From contig NZ_CAXHZC010000009.1 in assembly GCF_964021845.1 (NCBI RefSeq), positions 91,705 to 155,704 of the forward strand: DNA of 64,000 nt, given 5' to 3'. The notes beneath the pieces were generated by a model. The model saw only the letters and a program-made list of their open reading frames with translations, had not been told where the DNA came from and did no database searches. Positions within the stretch are counted from its first letter, which is position 1, and every line of letters starts with the position of its first letter. Shown one piece after another: positions 1-9,093 of this stretch. The stretch is from Arcticibacterium sp964021845 (lineage in GTDB: Bacteria; Bacteroidota; Bacteroidia; Cytophagales; Spirosomataceae). Made by a program: the position numbers and the translations under genes.

Positions 1-104
1 CCCCCAAATAGAAGAAGTTTTTCTGTTAAGGTAGTTTTACCAGCATCGGGGTGAGCAATGATGGCGAAAGTTCTTCTCTTATTAAATTCTTTGTCGAAAC
101 TCAT
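1..104 (-). CDS. prfC: Peptide chain release factor 3, N-terminal fragment (runs off the window)
   Basis: Only the first 34 codons lie inside the window. Reading from the ATG at 104 the protein has a short basic start, then the G1/P-loop AHPDAGKTT followed by LTEKLLLFGG. This is the usual beginning of RF3, the translational GTPase that removes RF1/RF2 from the ribosome after termination. RF3 and other translational GTPases share similar P-loops, but the spacing from the start codon and the FNKRRTFAIIAHPDAGKTTL pattern fit RF3 best. A TAnnTTTG element lies 30 nt upstream. The rest of the gene lies left of position 1. Confidence 0.85.
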   Translation of the reverse strand, partial: MSFDKEFNKRRTFAIIAHPDAGKTTLTEKLLLFG

Positions 105-133
105 ATGAAAATTTATCCTGCGGAAATGACCTG

Positions 134-141
134 CAAAATTA
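134..141 (-). promoter_or_regulatory. -7 promoter element for prfC
   Basis: The minus strand reads TAATTTTG, an exact TAnnTTTG, 30 nt before the prfC start. Nineteen bases further upstream it reads TTTC, one base off the TTTG -33 element. Confidence 0.5.
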
Positions 142-252
142 GTTCATTTATGTGATGCATGAAAGCCATTACTCGCTAATTGAATACAAAGGTTTTCTCA
201 GGCTGCAAGTTGTAATTTTCGGTGAACTGCACTTGACTTAGTATTTCTAGTG

Positions 253-282
253 TTTTTCAAAGATTGTATTTTTCAAAGATTG
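253..282. repeat. Two direct copies of a 14-base repeat
   Basis: The sequence TTTTTCAAAGATTG occurs at 253-266 and again at 269-282, a 16-base period. On the minus strand each copy contains AATCTTTG, one base off the -7 consensus. It could be a duplicated promoter or regulator site or just a local duplication. Confidence 0.6.
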
Positions 283-448
283 GCTTTTGGTCGACAGGAG
301 TCTGTTAATATCGACAAATCATTGATTTATATCTACTTGACTGCGTTTGTCATGACATTGGTGCAATATTTTTAAGAGCAATGATGTCTTTCTTTGTAGA
401 ATCGTTTAAGCTTTCCTATACCTGTAATAATTTAAAATAATCAAGAAA

Positions 449-2905
449 ATGAAAAAACTACTCTTTTGCTTAATGTTATTGTCGTCTTACCTGTCTTACG
501 GGCAGTCTAGAGGGCAAGCCGGGAATTCGATAATTTCTGGAAGTATTGTGGACTCCGTTACAAATAATTTAGTCGAGTTTGCTGCTGTGGCTCTTTGGGA
601 TGCTAATAAGGCAGTTGACGGAACATTGACTTCGGATAATGGTAAGTTCAAGTTTGAAGGAGTAAAAGCAGGAACTTATAAGGTTTTGGTATCCTATGTT
701 GGCTATCAGCCTTTGTCATTGGAAAACGTGACGGTACGTAAAAATTCAAATGTTGATTTAGGCGAAATTAAATTAGTAGGGGATAATATTCAGTTAGATG
801 CAGTAACCGTAACAGGGCAGGCTTCGTTAATTGAAGACAAGATTGATAGATTGGTTTACAATGCCGAAAAAGATATTTCTAACACAGGTGGTACTGCTGA
901 AGAAGTTCTAAGAAAGGTTCCTATGCTAAGCGTGGATTTGGACGGAGAGGTGGAATTAAGAGGTAGTTCTAATGTGAGAGTTCTTATAAATAATAAGCCT
1001 TCGGCAATTTTTGCTAGTAGTGTAGGAGAGGCACTTAGACAGATTCCTTCAGACCAGATTAAATCGGTGGAAGTAATTACATCACCAAGTGCAAAATACG
1101 ATGGAGATGGAACGGCTGGTATAGTTAATATAATTTTGAAGAAAAATACACTTGCCGGTGTTACGGGTTCAATTAATGTAGGAGTAGGGGTTCTAGGTTC
1201 ATCTGGTAATGGTAGGGTTAATCTTCGTGATGGTAAATGGGGTATTTCTCTTAACGGTGGCGGAAGGGCTTCTTACAATTATAAAACTACCGGAATTAAT
1301 TCTAGAGAGAGTGTAATTGATGGTGTGGCTACTTATTTGACTCAGCTTGATGATAACCGTGCAGTGCGAGCTGGCGGGCGTTATAGTGGTACTTTTGACT
1401 ATGATTTTGATAAGAATACTAACTTCTCTATTACTTATTCTTTAAGAAATAGGGTACGAGGCAGTGATGGAGGTCAAATATCTACCTTATTGGATTCTAA
1501 TAGGGATTTAATATATGAGAATAACAGAGATATTGATCAAAGTGATAAAAGTAATTCGAGTGATCTAGACTTTACCTTCAACAAGAGATACGCTAATCCT
1601 GTAAAGGAGCTTTCTATCTTGGCTCAAGTTTCACAAAACAATACTGACAATTACTATACAGCACTTCAAAACGGAATTTCAGCTGATAGTAGCGAAAATC
1701 AAGGAAAAGATCGAGAGTTGAGTTTCCAACTAGATTATGTACAACCTTTGGGTGAGAAAATAAAGTGGGAAATGGGAGGAAAAGGAGTGTTACGTTCAGC
1801 TCTTTCTGACGGACAATTTTATAGCTATAACACCACCACAAACAGCTTTGCACTTAATGATAGCAGATCTAATTTCTTAGACTATGACCAAAACGTCTTA
1901 GCTGGTTATTCTTCGTTCACTTTTGAATTGCCAAATAAATGGGGTGTTCAAGCAGGTGTACGTTATGAAAAAACCACTATTGATGCCGATTTCAAGGAAC
2001 TATCTGATGTGGAAATTCCGGGTTATGATAATTTTCTGCCGAGTATTACAGTATCTAAACGTTTCAAAGAGGCAGGTTCTATTAGAACCAGTTATACACA
2101 GCGAATTCAGCGTCCGTCCATTAGATATTTAAATCCGTTCGTAGATTATTCTAACGCAAATAGTATCTCATACGGGAGTCCTACATTAGCTCCAGAGTTG
2201 GTTGATATGCTTGAGGTAGCTTTGAGTACTTACTTTGGTACTAATTCGATCAACTTCTCTATATACTCCAGAATTGAGGATAATAGTATTACTTCTATCA
2301 GTACTGTTACCCGACAAGACGGATTAGACGTAACTGAAACTACTTATGGGAATATTGGTTTAAATAAACGTTACGGTTCTAATATCTCTGCCAATTTGAA
2401 CCCTACAAACAAATGGCGTTTAGGAGGTGGAGTAAATGTAGATTATACTTATATGGATAATCGTACTATATCAAATGAAGGCTGGAGCGGAGGTCTTAAC
2501 TTAAACACTTCGTATTCTTTTCCGAAAGACTGGGCAGCGTCTTTCTTTGCATTTTATAGATCTCCAAGGGTGCAGCTTCAAGGAACCAGAAATGGCTTCT
2601 ATTTCCACGGCATAACCGTTAAGAAAAGTATAAATAAGAAAAGAGGTAGTATTGGCTTGGGTTTAGAAAATCCATTTGTTAAAACTATTGACTTTAAATC
2701 TGCTTTGGAAAACAGAACGGATGCTTTAAACTATTTCACAACTTCAAGTAACCGTAGCATTTATAGAAGAAGTATCCGTATTGATTTCCAGTATCGTTTT
2801 GGTAAAATGGAAAGCGACGGAAAGGGTTTGTTTAGAAGAAAAAGCAACAACCGAGGAGATGACTCTGTGGATGGAGGTGACGCAGGAGACGAGGGGGGCT
2901 TTTAA
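449..2905 (+). CDS. TonB-dependent receptor with OMP_b-brl_3-type barrel
   Basis: The 818-residue protein has a signal peptide (about residues 1-18) and then a carboxypeptidase-regulatory-like beta-sandwich (about 28-112) ending in the typical LDAVTVTG linker. A plug domain follows (about 130-232; EEVLRKVPML, LRGSSNVRVLINNKP, KYDGDGTAGIVNIILKK). The rest is a beta barrel of the OMP_b-brl_3 kind seen in Bacteroidota outer-membrane receptors. The substrate cannot be read from sequence. After the last barrel-like strand (IDFQYRF) there is an unusual tail of about 30 residues rich in Gly, Asp and Arg/Lys. The gene appears monocistronic and a strong terminator follows. Confidence 0.88.
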   Translation: MKKLLFCLMLLSSYLSYGQSRGQAGNSIISGSIVDSVTNNLVEFAAVALWDANKAVDGTLTSDNGKFKFEGVKAGTYKVLVSYVGYQPLSLENVTVRKNSNVDLGEIKLVGDNIQLDAVTVTGQASLIEDKIDRLVYNAEKDISNTGGTAEEVLRKVPMLSVDLDGEVELRGSSNVRVLINNKPSAIFASSVGEALRQIPSDQIKSVEVITSPSAKYDGDGTAGIVNIILKKNTLAGVTGSINVGVGVLGSSGNGRVNLRDGKWGISLNGGGRASYNYKTTGINSRESVIDGVATYLTQLDDNRAVRAGGRYSGTFDYDFDKNTNFSITYSLRNRVRGSDGGQISTLLDSNRDLIYENNRDIDQSDKSNSSDLDFTFNKRYANPVKELSILAQVSQNNTDNYYTALQNGISADSSENQGKDRELSFQLDYVQPLGEKIKWEMGGKGVLRSALSDGQFYSYNTTTNSFALNDSRSNFLDYDQNVLAGYSSFTFELPNKWGVQAGVRYEKTTIDADFKELSDVEIPGYDNFLPSITVSKRFKEAGSIRTSYTQRIQRPSIRYLNPFVDYSNANSISYGSPTLAPELVDMLEVALSTYFGTNSINFSIYSRIEDNSITSISTVTRQDGLDVTETTYGNIGLNKRYGSNISANLNPTNKWRLGGGVNVDYTYMDNRTISNEGWSGGLNLNTSYSFPKDWAASFFAFYRSPRVQLQGTRNGFYFHGITVKKSINKKRGSIGLGLENPFVKTIDFKSALENRTDALNYFTTSSNRSIYRRSIRIDFQYRFGKMESDGKGLFRRKSNNRGDDSVDGGDAGDEGGF

Positions 2906-2941
2906 AAGCTAAGTTTAACTAATTTATAAGGGTTTATATTT

Positions 2942-2973
2942 AGAGGCTGTCTCAAAAAGGCAGCCTCTTTTTT
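2942..2973 (+). terminator. Rho-independent terminator after the receptor gene
   Basis: A 10-bp stem (2942-2951 with 2959-2968, one G-U pair) with a 7-base loop is followed by a run of T. Confidence 0.85.
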
Positions 2974-3018
2974 ATACCTTATTTATTAAGAACAAAAGTT
3001 GCTCTTTTGAGTGCTAAA

Positions 3019-3180
3019 TTACTTTAACTCGAAAGCAGCCATTAATTTAAGTAGGTCTGCATTCTTGTTACTCATCTTTGTGATGGTTGCCGATTTTTCA
3101 AAAGGGTTTTGCTTCTCTCTTCTTAAAGGGATAATTGGAACAAAAACTCTTTCGGGATTATTATTTTTGAAAGCTAACAT
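3019..3180 (-). CDS. Small basic hypothetical protein, 53 residues
   Basis: An ATG-initiated reading frame on the minus strand encodes 53 residues, beginning MLAFKNNNPERVFVPI and ending LLKLMAAFELK. It is rich in Lys, Arg and Asn with no signal peptide or membrane segment. I recognise no family. The composition looks protein-like rather than random, and the opposite-strand frame here starts only with GTG and reads as a poorer protein. There is no clear promoter; CATCTTTG, one base off consensus, lies upstream near 3230. It may be a real small protein or a chance frame. Confidence 0.4.
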   Translation of the reverse strand: MLAFKNNNPERVFVPIIPLRREKQNPFEKSATITKMSNKNADLLKLMAAFELK

Positions 3181-3520
3181 AAGTGTATTGTTTTAATGAC
3201 TTGTTTATGAGTCGTTTAATTTTTACACTTCAAAGATGCGTAAAATATTAGCACTTTGTTGCTGAATATATTAGCAATCATCATAATATTCTTACTAGAA
3301 GTGTCTTACGTCTTACTTTCTTGCTCAATATCTGAGTAATGCTTGCTAATATATATGTTCTCTACGTGAAGAGTATGCTCAAAGGCTGTTTGGTAGCTTT
3401 ACTTTTATTGGGTTCTGGCTAAGGTTTAAAGGATTTAAAGTAAGGAGTTTGCCTAAGTGGAAAGAGGGTCTTTTAAAGGTTTATTTGAGGAGTGGTTTCT
3501 AAAAAAGAATAGGATTAAGC
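3181..3520. other. Non-coding intergenic stretch
   Basis: I see no gene here. The region carries an 11-bp inverted repeat around TATATTAGCAA (listed separately) and otherwise ordinary AT-rich sequence up to the terminator of the minus-strand receptor gene. Confidence 0.5.
3267..3353. repeat. 11-bp inverted repeat with a related third copy
   Basis: TATATTAGCAA at 3267-3277 is matched exactly by TTGCTAATATA at 3343-3353, 65 bases apart. A shorter copy, ATATTAGCA, lies at about 3245-3253. These could be binding sites for a dimeric regulator or the ends of a small repeat. Confidence 0.5.
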
Positions 3521-3549
3521 AAAAAAATCCCGCTCCATATGAAGCGGGA
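3521..3549 (-). terminator. Rho-independent terminator of the minus-strand receptor gene
   Basis: TCCCGCT (3528-3534) pairs with AGCGGGA (3543-3549). On the minus strand the hairpin is followed by seven T. It lies 23 nt past the stop of the receptor gene that ends at 3573. Confidence 0.85.
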
Positions 3550-3572
3550 CTTTTAAGAGCGTGTCTTAAGAA

Positions 3573-6368
3573 TTAGAAATTCAGTCTTAAACTGGCATTC
3601 CAAGTTCTACCAAACCCGAACCAAACAGAGTTACGTACATCAACGCCATTCCAAGTAGGAGAGCCACTTTCTGCAGCGATGTTTGTTTGTGATTCTGAAA
3701 TATAAAGAGCATCGAATAGGTTATTTGCATTTAATCTAAAAGTAGAAGTGCTACCAAATAATTTAAATCTAGCAGTAAGACCTGCATCTACTAAGCCATA
3801 AGACGGAAGTTTAATCGCCCCTGAGTTATCAGGTGTAGTGAAAACCTCATCAACTACAGAGTAATCTGCATAAAGGTTTCCAGCATAACGATAACCCAAA
3901 TCTAAACTCAAAGTTTTATTGATATTGTAGTCTGCATTTAAGGCCATTGTGGTCTGTGCAGCATTTCCAACTTTAGAATCTTTCAAATATAATGTTCCAG
4001 TACCAATTTGCTGATTGTTATTGTCAAATATAGTAGAAGTGAAATCCTTTGTATATCTCCAATCGCCTAAAGAGGCCATGAATTGAAGCTTTAACTTGTT
4101 CATTGGACGATAATTTCCCTCTATCTCTATACCCTTGTGAGCAACATCAATATCCTTGAATTGAGCAGTTCCTGAATCTCCCTGAGTATTAAATAATGTA
4201 CGAGACTGGAATCTGTTACCCCAGTTTGTGATATATGCATTCAAATTCACATTGAAATTCTTAGCAATGAATCCGTAACCAAGTTCAAAAGAAGTAATCT
4301 TTTCGTTTTGAATATCTGGATTAATTACGTTCGCAAAATTAGGGAATACAGCGTCAAATTGTGGTTGTCTAGAGATAAACCCAGTATTGAAAAATACGTT
4401 TGATTTATCATCAATATTAAAGTTAGCACCACCTTTTACATATCCACCACCTTGGTTCTGCTTGTCAGAAAGTGGCATTGCTGGCTGGTCGAATAGGTCT
4501 TCTCTTTGGAAAGACTGGTTAGATGCACCGGCCTGAATTACAGCTGTAAGCTTAGTGCCTATATACTCTGCCAAACCATTTACTCCTTGCCAGCCTACTA
4601 TTCCTACATTGTAGTAATCAATTTTTGGCCCTTTAAGACCTGTATCTTTGAATGGAGAGGCTTCAATAAGTGTATTTACCACTTGTCCATTAGAGTTTCT
4701 ATTACCAGTAGAATAGTAACCATCTAGACCCATTAGGTCATTTAACACACGGTAGTGGTATCCTTTATAAGATCTTAAATCTAGACCTATAGAAGTTCTT
4801 ATTTTACCAAACGTTCCTTCTAAATTTGATATACCGCCTATCCAGTCATGTGAGTTCATAGAAGCTCTTCTAATTAAAACAGCTCTATTAACACCATCAT
4901 CTCTGAATCCATTAGAACCCAAAAGCTGTCCAGTGAAATTACTATTTGAACCTGTGTAAGGGTCGGTAGTAGAACGGTTAACCGAAATAGCCTTATCAAA
5001 ATCTACAAAGCCGTCAGCATCACGAGTTCCTCTACCATTTTCGTTGTATTGGGTAGTAAGGTCAATGTTAAATGGATAGTAATCGATTTCTCCATTTCTA
5101 AAGTTATTACCACGAGGACCTGTTCCTCCACCACGACCAGCAGAAGCATAAAGCGAAGTATTCAACTTAAGTTGTGAACTTATATCCCAATCCCAGTTAA
5201 ATGTAGCTAGAGGCTTGTTATAGAAGTTTCGTCTCATATTAAACTCTTCTCCATCTAGGAAACCTGCGTCTGTGTTCCATCTTCTATCTATGCCATCTTT
5301 ACCGCTGTTATCGCCAAAGTTTTGATAGTCTCTAATTGATACCCATGAAGATCTTTGATGATGCCATTGAGCAGCACCTAGGAATGAAAGGTTAAGAGAA
5401 TGTTTAGAGCCTTCTGGCTGATATCCTACAGCACCAAAATACGTCCATCCTTCACCAGCAGTACCATAAGCGTAACCATCACCTTTCCAATATGAAAGAA
5501 GCAATGAAGTAGCCCATCCGTTTGAATTTTTACCTGAGTTAAAAGAAGCTGAAGTTTTAGAATATCCGTTGTTTCCTACAAGTTGAGAAACCGAAGTACC
5601 TCTTTCTTTTTCAGCAGCTTTAGTAAAGATAGAGATAGTACCACCTACTGAAGGTACAGCAAGTCTCGAAGCACCTAAACCTCTTTGGATTTGGATACCA
5701 CTAGCAACATCCGTAAGACCTTGCCAGTTTGACCAATAAACCCATCCATTTTCCATATCATTAACAGGCTGACCGTTAATAAGGAATGATGTGTTACTTT
5801 GATCAAAACCTCTAAGGTTTATTCGTGAATCACCATAACCACCACCTTGCTTCGTAGCATATACACCTGGAGTTCTGGCCATGATTTCTGGAAATTCTAA
5901 GTTTCCTACTTTAAGAGAAATTTCGGACGTAGAAATGGCAGAAACGGCAACTGGAGTTTGTCTCGTTTTGGCAAAATCAATTACACCAGATGTTACCACA
6001 ATCTCAGAAAGAATGTTAGCGTCTTCAACTAATGTAATATTAATAACACTTTGTGACTCAATAGCTACCAATTGACGAGTAAAACCAATAAATGTAACCA
6101 ATAATGATTCACTTCCAGATGGTACACCGTTCAGTGTGTACTTTCCATCAATATCCGTAGTGGCTCCTATTGAAGTTCCTTCCACCGATACCGAGGCACC
6201 TATTAGAGGTTCATTATTAGTACCGTCGGTAACCGTACCGGTAATAACGCTCTGAGCAAAAACAGCAGTAGCCATAAACATAGCTACCATTACAAGCATA
6301 CTAGCTCGCAGTAAAGTAAATTTTCTCACCATAACTCTGGGGTTAATTTGTTTTGAAGAATTTGACAT
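3573..6368 (-). CDS. TonB-dependent receptor, 931 residues
   Basis: The N-terminus has a signal sequence ending at about residue 38 (AVFA-Q); an internal Met13 could also be the start. A carboxypeptidase-D-like domain follows (about 40-125). Then comes a plug domain with RINLRGFDQSNTSFLINGQPV and IQRGLGASRLAVPSVGGTI (about 130-255). A long beta barrel ends in the outer-membrane signature with a C-terminal Phe (WNASLRLNF). The length and plug resemble iron-complex or vitamin receptors more than SusC, and no SusD gene is adjacent. The substrate is unknown. The gene stands alone with its own promoter element and terminator. Confidence 0.88.
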   Translation of the reverse strand: MSNSSKQINPRVMVRKFTLLRASMLVMVAMFMATAVFAQSVITGTVTDGTNNEPLIGASVSVEGTSIGATTDIDGKYTLNGVPSGSESLLVTFIGFTRQLVAIESQSVINITLVEDANILSEIVVTSGVIDFAKTRQTPVAVSAISTSEISLKVGNLEFPEIMARTPGVYATKQGGGYGDSRINLRGFDQSNTSFLINGQPVNDMENGWVYWSNWQGLTDVASGIQIQRGLGASRLAVPSVGGTISIFTKAAEKERGTSVSQLVGNNGYSKTSASFNSGKNSNGWATSLLLSYWKGDGYAYGTAGEGWTYFGAVGYQPEGSKHSLNLSFLGAAQWHHQRSSWVSIRDYQNFGDNSGKDGIDRRWNTDAGFLDGEEFNMRRNFYNKPLATFNWDWDISSQLKLNTSLYASAGRGGGTGPRGNNFRNGEIDYYPFNIDLTTQYNENGRGTRDADGFVDFDKAISVNRSTTDPYTGSNSNFTGQLLGSNGFRDDGVNRAVLIRRASMNSHDWIGGISNLEGTFGKIRTSIGLDLRSYKGYHYRVLNDLMGLDGYYSTGNRNSNGQVVNTLIEASPFKDTGLKGPKIDYYNVGIVGWQGVNGLAEYIGTKLTAVIQAGASNQSFQREDLFDQPAMPLSDKQNQGGGYVKGGANFNIDDKSNVFFNTGFISRQPQFDAVFPNFANVINPDIQNEKITSFELGYGFIAKNFNVNLNAYITNWGNRFQSRTLFNTQGDSGTAQFKDIDVAHKGIEIEGNYRPMNKLKLQFMASLGDWRYTKDFTSTIFDNNNQQIGTGTLYLKDSKVGNAAQTTMALNADYNINKTLSLDLGYRYAGNLYADYSVVDEVFTTPDNSGAIKLPSYGLVDAGLTARFKLFGSTSTFRLNANNLFDALYISESQTNIAAESGSPTWNGVDVRNSVWFGFGRTWNASLRLNF

Positions 6369-6381
6369 TAGTATTGTTAAT

Positions 6382-6417
6382 AAGAGTCTTTCAAAAAGTT
6401 TTAAGGATCGGACTCTT
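6382..6417 (-). promoter_or_regulatory. 5'-leader hairpin of the TonB receptor mRNA
   Basis: AAGAGTC (6382-6388) and GACTCTT (6411-6417) are exact complements flanking 22 bases. They would form a stem at or just after the predicted transcription start, which could stabilise the mRNA or regulate it. Confidence 0.4.
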
Positions 6418-6420
6418 CCA

Positions 6421-6428
6421 CAAAAGTA
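6421..6428 (-). promoter_or_regulatory. -7 promoter element of the TonB receptor gene
   Basis: The minus strand reads TACTTTTG, an exact TAnnTTTG, 52 nt before the start codon. Only TTTT is found at the -33 position. Confidence 0.5.
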
Positions 6429-6766
6429 CTTTTTTTTGTTTCCGATTAAAATCCCATTTAGTTAGACTCACTCTAAATATAGAAAAAATACTATAAATTA
6501 TTATAAGAGAAACATTATTAAATTGTTAACATGGCTCCGTATGGGCTTTTTTAAGCATCTTGCATTATTTTTTTTCTTTGTCTTTATTCGATTTGTGCAA
6601 TTCTAATGCGTGCTCAAATTAGTGTAGAGGTTTATAAATTAAAGGGTTTCGTATATGTATAGCTATGCAAGGCAAGATGTTTTAAGATCTAACGGTATCA
6701 AACTATTTTGGGGGGACCATCGTATTTTATTCTCAAGGTCTTTTTAACCTATACGATATAAAAAAA
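6429..6766. other. Intergenic region between divergent receptor and DUF547 genes
   Basis: No reading frame of note. It must contain the promoter for the plus-strand gene at 6767. The nearest match is TATTTTG near 6705, one base short of the TAnnTTTG consensus. Confidence 0.45.
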
Positions 6767-7540
6767 ATGAAAAAACGATATTATACACTTTTTGCCTCTC
6801 TCTTTTTTGTCTTAGGAAGTTGTTTCGCTATTGATTCGCCAGAATCTACGTCCGGTCCTGTAAGCCATTCTATTTGGGATGGCTTGTTGAAAAAACATGT
6901 AGACGCTAAAGGATTTGTCAATTATGGAGGCTTTGCTAAAGATGAAGCACAGTTAGACAAATATTTGGCTTTAATATCTAAAAGTGCTCCTGCTAGCAGT
7001 TGGTCTTCGGATGAAAAATTGGCATATTGGATAAATGCCTATAATGCTTTTACTGTAAAATTGATTCTTAACAATGCCGACCAAAATATTACGAGTATTA
7101 AAGATATTGGAAGTAAAATTAAAATACCTTTTGTTAATACCCCATGGGATGTTAAATTTATCAATATAGGAGGGAAGGACATGGATTTGAACAATATAGA
7201 GCATGGCATAATCAGGAAGCAGTTTAAAGAGCCTCGTATACATTTTGCCTTAGTTTGTGCAGCTAAATCTTGCCCACCATTAAGAAATGAGGCTTTTGTG
7301 GCCTCTAAACTAAATGCTCAGTTAGACGACCAAGGCGTTCGTTTCCTAAATGATTCGTTTAAGAATGAAGTTTCGGCTAATAAAATGAACGTTTCAAAAC
7401 TTTTTGATTGGTACGGAGGCGATTTTAAGAAAACGGCCAGTATAGAAACTTGGATAAACAAATACGCTAAAACAAAAGCGAAAGCAGGTACTGATATTAC
7501 CTATAAAGAGTATTACTGGGATTTAAACGGAAAACTTTAA
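6767..7540 (+). CDS. DUF547 family secreted protein
   Basis: The 257-residue protein has an N-terminal signal sequence (about residues 1-22). The DUF547 core includes YWINAYNAFTVKLIL, an NNIEHGIIR segment and IHFALVCAAKSCPPLR. DUF547 proteins are widespread, and a papain-like fold has been proposed for them, but the reaction is not established. The conserved Cys in SCPPLR and the His in IHFAL would be candidates for an active site. The gene ends 60 nt before the photolyase gene, which has its own promoter element, so the two may be separate units. Confidence 0.8.
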   Translation: MKKRYYTLFASLFFVLGSCFAIDSPESTSGPVSHSIWDGLLKKHVDAKGFVNYGGFAKDEAQLDKYLALISKSAPASSWSSDEKLAYWINAYNAFTVKLILNNADQNITSIKDIGSKIKIPFVNTPWDVKFINIGGKDMDLNNIEHGIIRKQFKEPRIHFALVCAAKSCPPLRNEAFVASKLNAQLDDQGVRFLNDSFKNEVSANKMNVSKLFDWYGGDFKKTASIETWINKYAKTKAKAGTDITYKEYYWDLNGKL

Positions 7541-7572
7541 AAAAGCTTTCTGCGGTTAAGCCAAATACTTGT

Positions 7573-7580
7573 TAGTTTTG
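7573..7580 (+). promoter_or_regulatory. -7 promoter element of the cryptochrome gene
   Basis: TAGTTTTG, an exact TAnnTTTG, lies 20 nt before the ATG at 7601. No good -33 match was found. Confidence 0.5.
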
Positions 7581-7600
7581 CATCAAATCTTCGCTCAAAT

Positions 7601-8977
7601 ATGCAAAATATACTTTTCTGGTTCAGGAATGATTTAAGATTACATGATAATGAGGCTTTTTTAAAGGCCAGTGATTTAGGCAGGGTAATACCTGTTTATG
7701 TAATTGACCCAAGGCAATTCGAGAAATCAAAGTTTGGTTACAGGAAAACGGGACACTTTAGAGTTAAGTTTCTTTTAGAATGCTTGGCAGACTTAAAAAA
7801 GAGTTTGCAGGCTCGAGGTTCTGATTTGATAATTAGGGTAGGGAATCCTGAAGAGGAATTAGCTAAAATAGCTAAGAAGAAGAACGTTCTGTATGTGTTG
7901 GCCTCTAAAGAGGTAACTCAAGAAGAAACCTCTCAGGAGTTTGAGCTTTCGCAAAACCTTAAACGACTTAATATTGATATTGAGTTAATTTGGGGTGCTA
8001 CCTTATACCACGTCAGAGACCTTCCTTTTCAAATTAAGTTTCTTCCTGATGTTTTTACAGACTTTAGAAAGAAAATGGATGCTCACGCTAAAGTAAGACC
8101 TTTGTTTGAAACTCCTGGTCAATTAGAAAGTGTAGCGGATATCAAATGTTCGGGTATTCCTACTTTGGAAGAACTGGGTTTTGACAAAGAAGAAATCAAA
8201 GACATTCCAAGTTTTTATGAAGGTGGTGAAACCGCCGGTTTAGCACAGCTAGATAATTTTATCTGGAAAACCGAAAACGTCAAAACTTATAAAGAAACCA
8301 GAAATGGTCTTTTAGGAAATGATTTTTCTTCAAAACTATCTGCATGGGTAAGCTTGGGATGCGTGTCGCCAAGAAAAATTTATCATGAGGTTCGTCTTTT
8401 TGAAGAAAAAGTAATCAAAAACGAATCTACTTACTGGGTGATTTTTGAACTTATTTGGCGAGATTATTTTCATTTGGTGGCTTTGAAGTACGGCATTAGG
8501 CTTTTCAAGATTTGCGGTATAAAGCACGATATGAATAAAGTCTGGCGTCAAGACAAAGGAGACTTTCAAAAATGGGTGGATGGAGAAACTGGAATTCCGT
8601 TTATAGATGCCAATATGAGAGAGCTTAAGCAAACAGGTTATATGTCAAACAGAGGAAGACAAATAGTGGCAAGCTTCTTTACTAAAGATTTGAAATTAGA
8701 ATGGTGGTGGGGAGCACGTTATTTTGAAAGCATGCTGATTGATTATGATGTGTGTAGTAACTGGGGAAACTGGAACTATATAGCAGGTATAGGAAATGAC
8801 CCACGTCCTAATAGGTACTTCCATATAAAGAAACAAGCAGAAAAATATGACCCAGAAGCCGCGTATGTAAAAGCGTGGATACCGGAACTGAGAGATTTGT
8901 CTGCCGAAGAAATTCAAAACCTCTATAATGGAGAAGGTTTTGAGGCCTATCCTAAGCCAATGATTGAACTTCCATAG
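7601..8977 (+). CDS. DASH-family cryptochrome / photolyase
   Basis: The 458-residue flavoprotein starts directly with the photolyase alpha/beta domain (ILFWFRNDLRLHDNEAF). The helical FAD-binding half contains LSAWVSLGCVSPRKIYHEV, YWVIFELIWRDYF, GIPFIDANMRELKQTGYMSNRGRQ and WNYIAGIGNDPR. The last two blocks and the length match Cry-DASH proteins, which repair cyclobutane dimers in single-stranded DNA and may also sense blue light. The C-terminus shows no extension. It has its own promoter element and is not next to other DNA repair genes. Class I CPD photolyase is less likely because of the GIGNDPR region. Confidence 0.88.
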   Translation: MQNILFWFRNDLRLHDNEAFLKASDLGRVIPVYVIDPRQFEKSKFGYRKTGHFRVKFLLECLADLKKSLQARGSDLIIRVGNPEEELAKIAKKKNVLYVLASKEVTQEETSQEFELSQNLKRLNIDIELIWGATLYHVRDLPFQIKFLPDVFTDFRKKMDAHAKVRPLFETPGQLESVADIKCSGIPTLEELGFDKEEIKDIPSFYEGGETAGLAQLDNFIWKTENVKTYKETRNGLLGNDFSSKLSAWVSLGCVSPRKIYHEVRLFEEKVIKNESTYWVIFELIWRDYFHLVALKYGIRLFKICGIKHDMNKVWRQDKGDFQKWVDGETGIPFIDANMRELKQTGYMSNRGRQIVASFFTKDLKLEWWWGARYFESMLIDYDVCSNWGNWNYIAGIGNDPRPNRYFHIKKQAEKYDPEAAYVKAWIPELRDLSAEEIQNLYNGEGFEAYPKPMIELP

Positions 8978-9024
8978 TTAAAATCACCTCTTAAAATGGT
9001 TTTTGACCGGTTTTCATTAATCGG

Positions 9025-9055
9025 TTTGAGAACTGTTAGAGAATTGATACATTTG
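9025..9055 (+). promoter_or_regulatory. Full Bacteroidota-type promoter of the lemA operon
   Basis: TTTG at 9025-9028 and TACATTTG at 9048-9055 are separated by exactly 19 bases, matching both the -33 and the -7 consensus. The lemA start codon is 38 nt downstream. This is the best promoter match in the window. Confidence 0.7.
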
Positions 9056-9093
9056 ATTACATAATTTTAAAACCAATTAACCCCTTCTTCAAA

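Larger units (their letters stand above)
105..448. other. Intergenic region between divergent prfC and a TonB-dependent receptor gene
   Basis: No open reading frame of note is present. The stretch holds the prfC promoter element and a tandem 14-base repeat (listed separately). Presumably it also holds the promoter of the receptor gene at 449, for which I see only a one-mismatch -7 candidate (TTTCTTTG near 390). Confidence 0.5.

Noticed and set aside
3011..3196. Plus-strand frame of 61 codons opposite the 53-residue minus-strand frame
   Set aside because: It opens with GTG, has no promoter or leader, and reads as an opposite-strand shadow.
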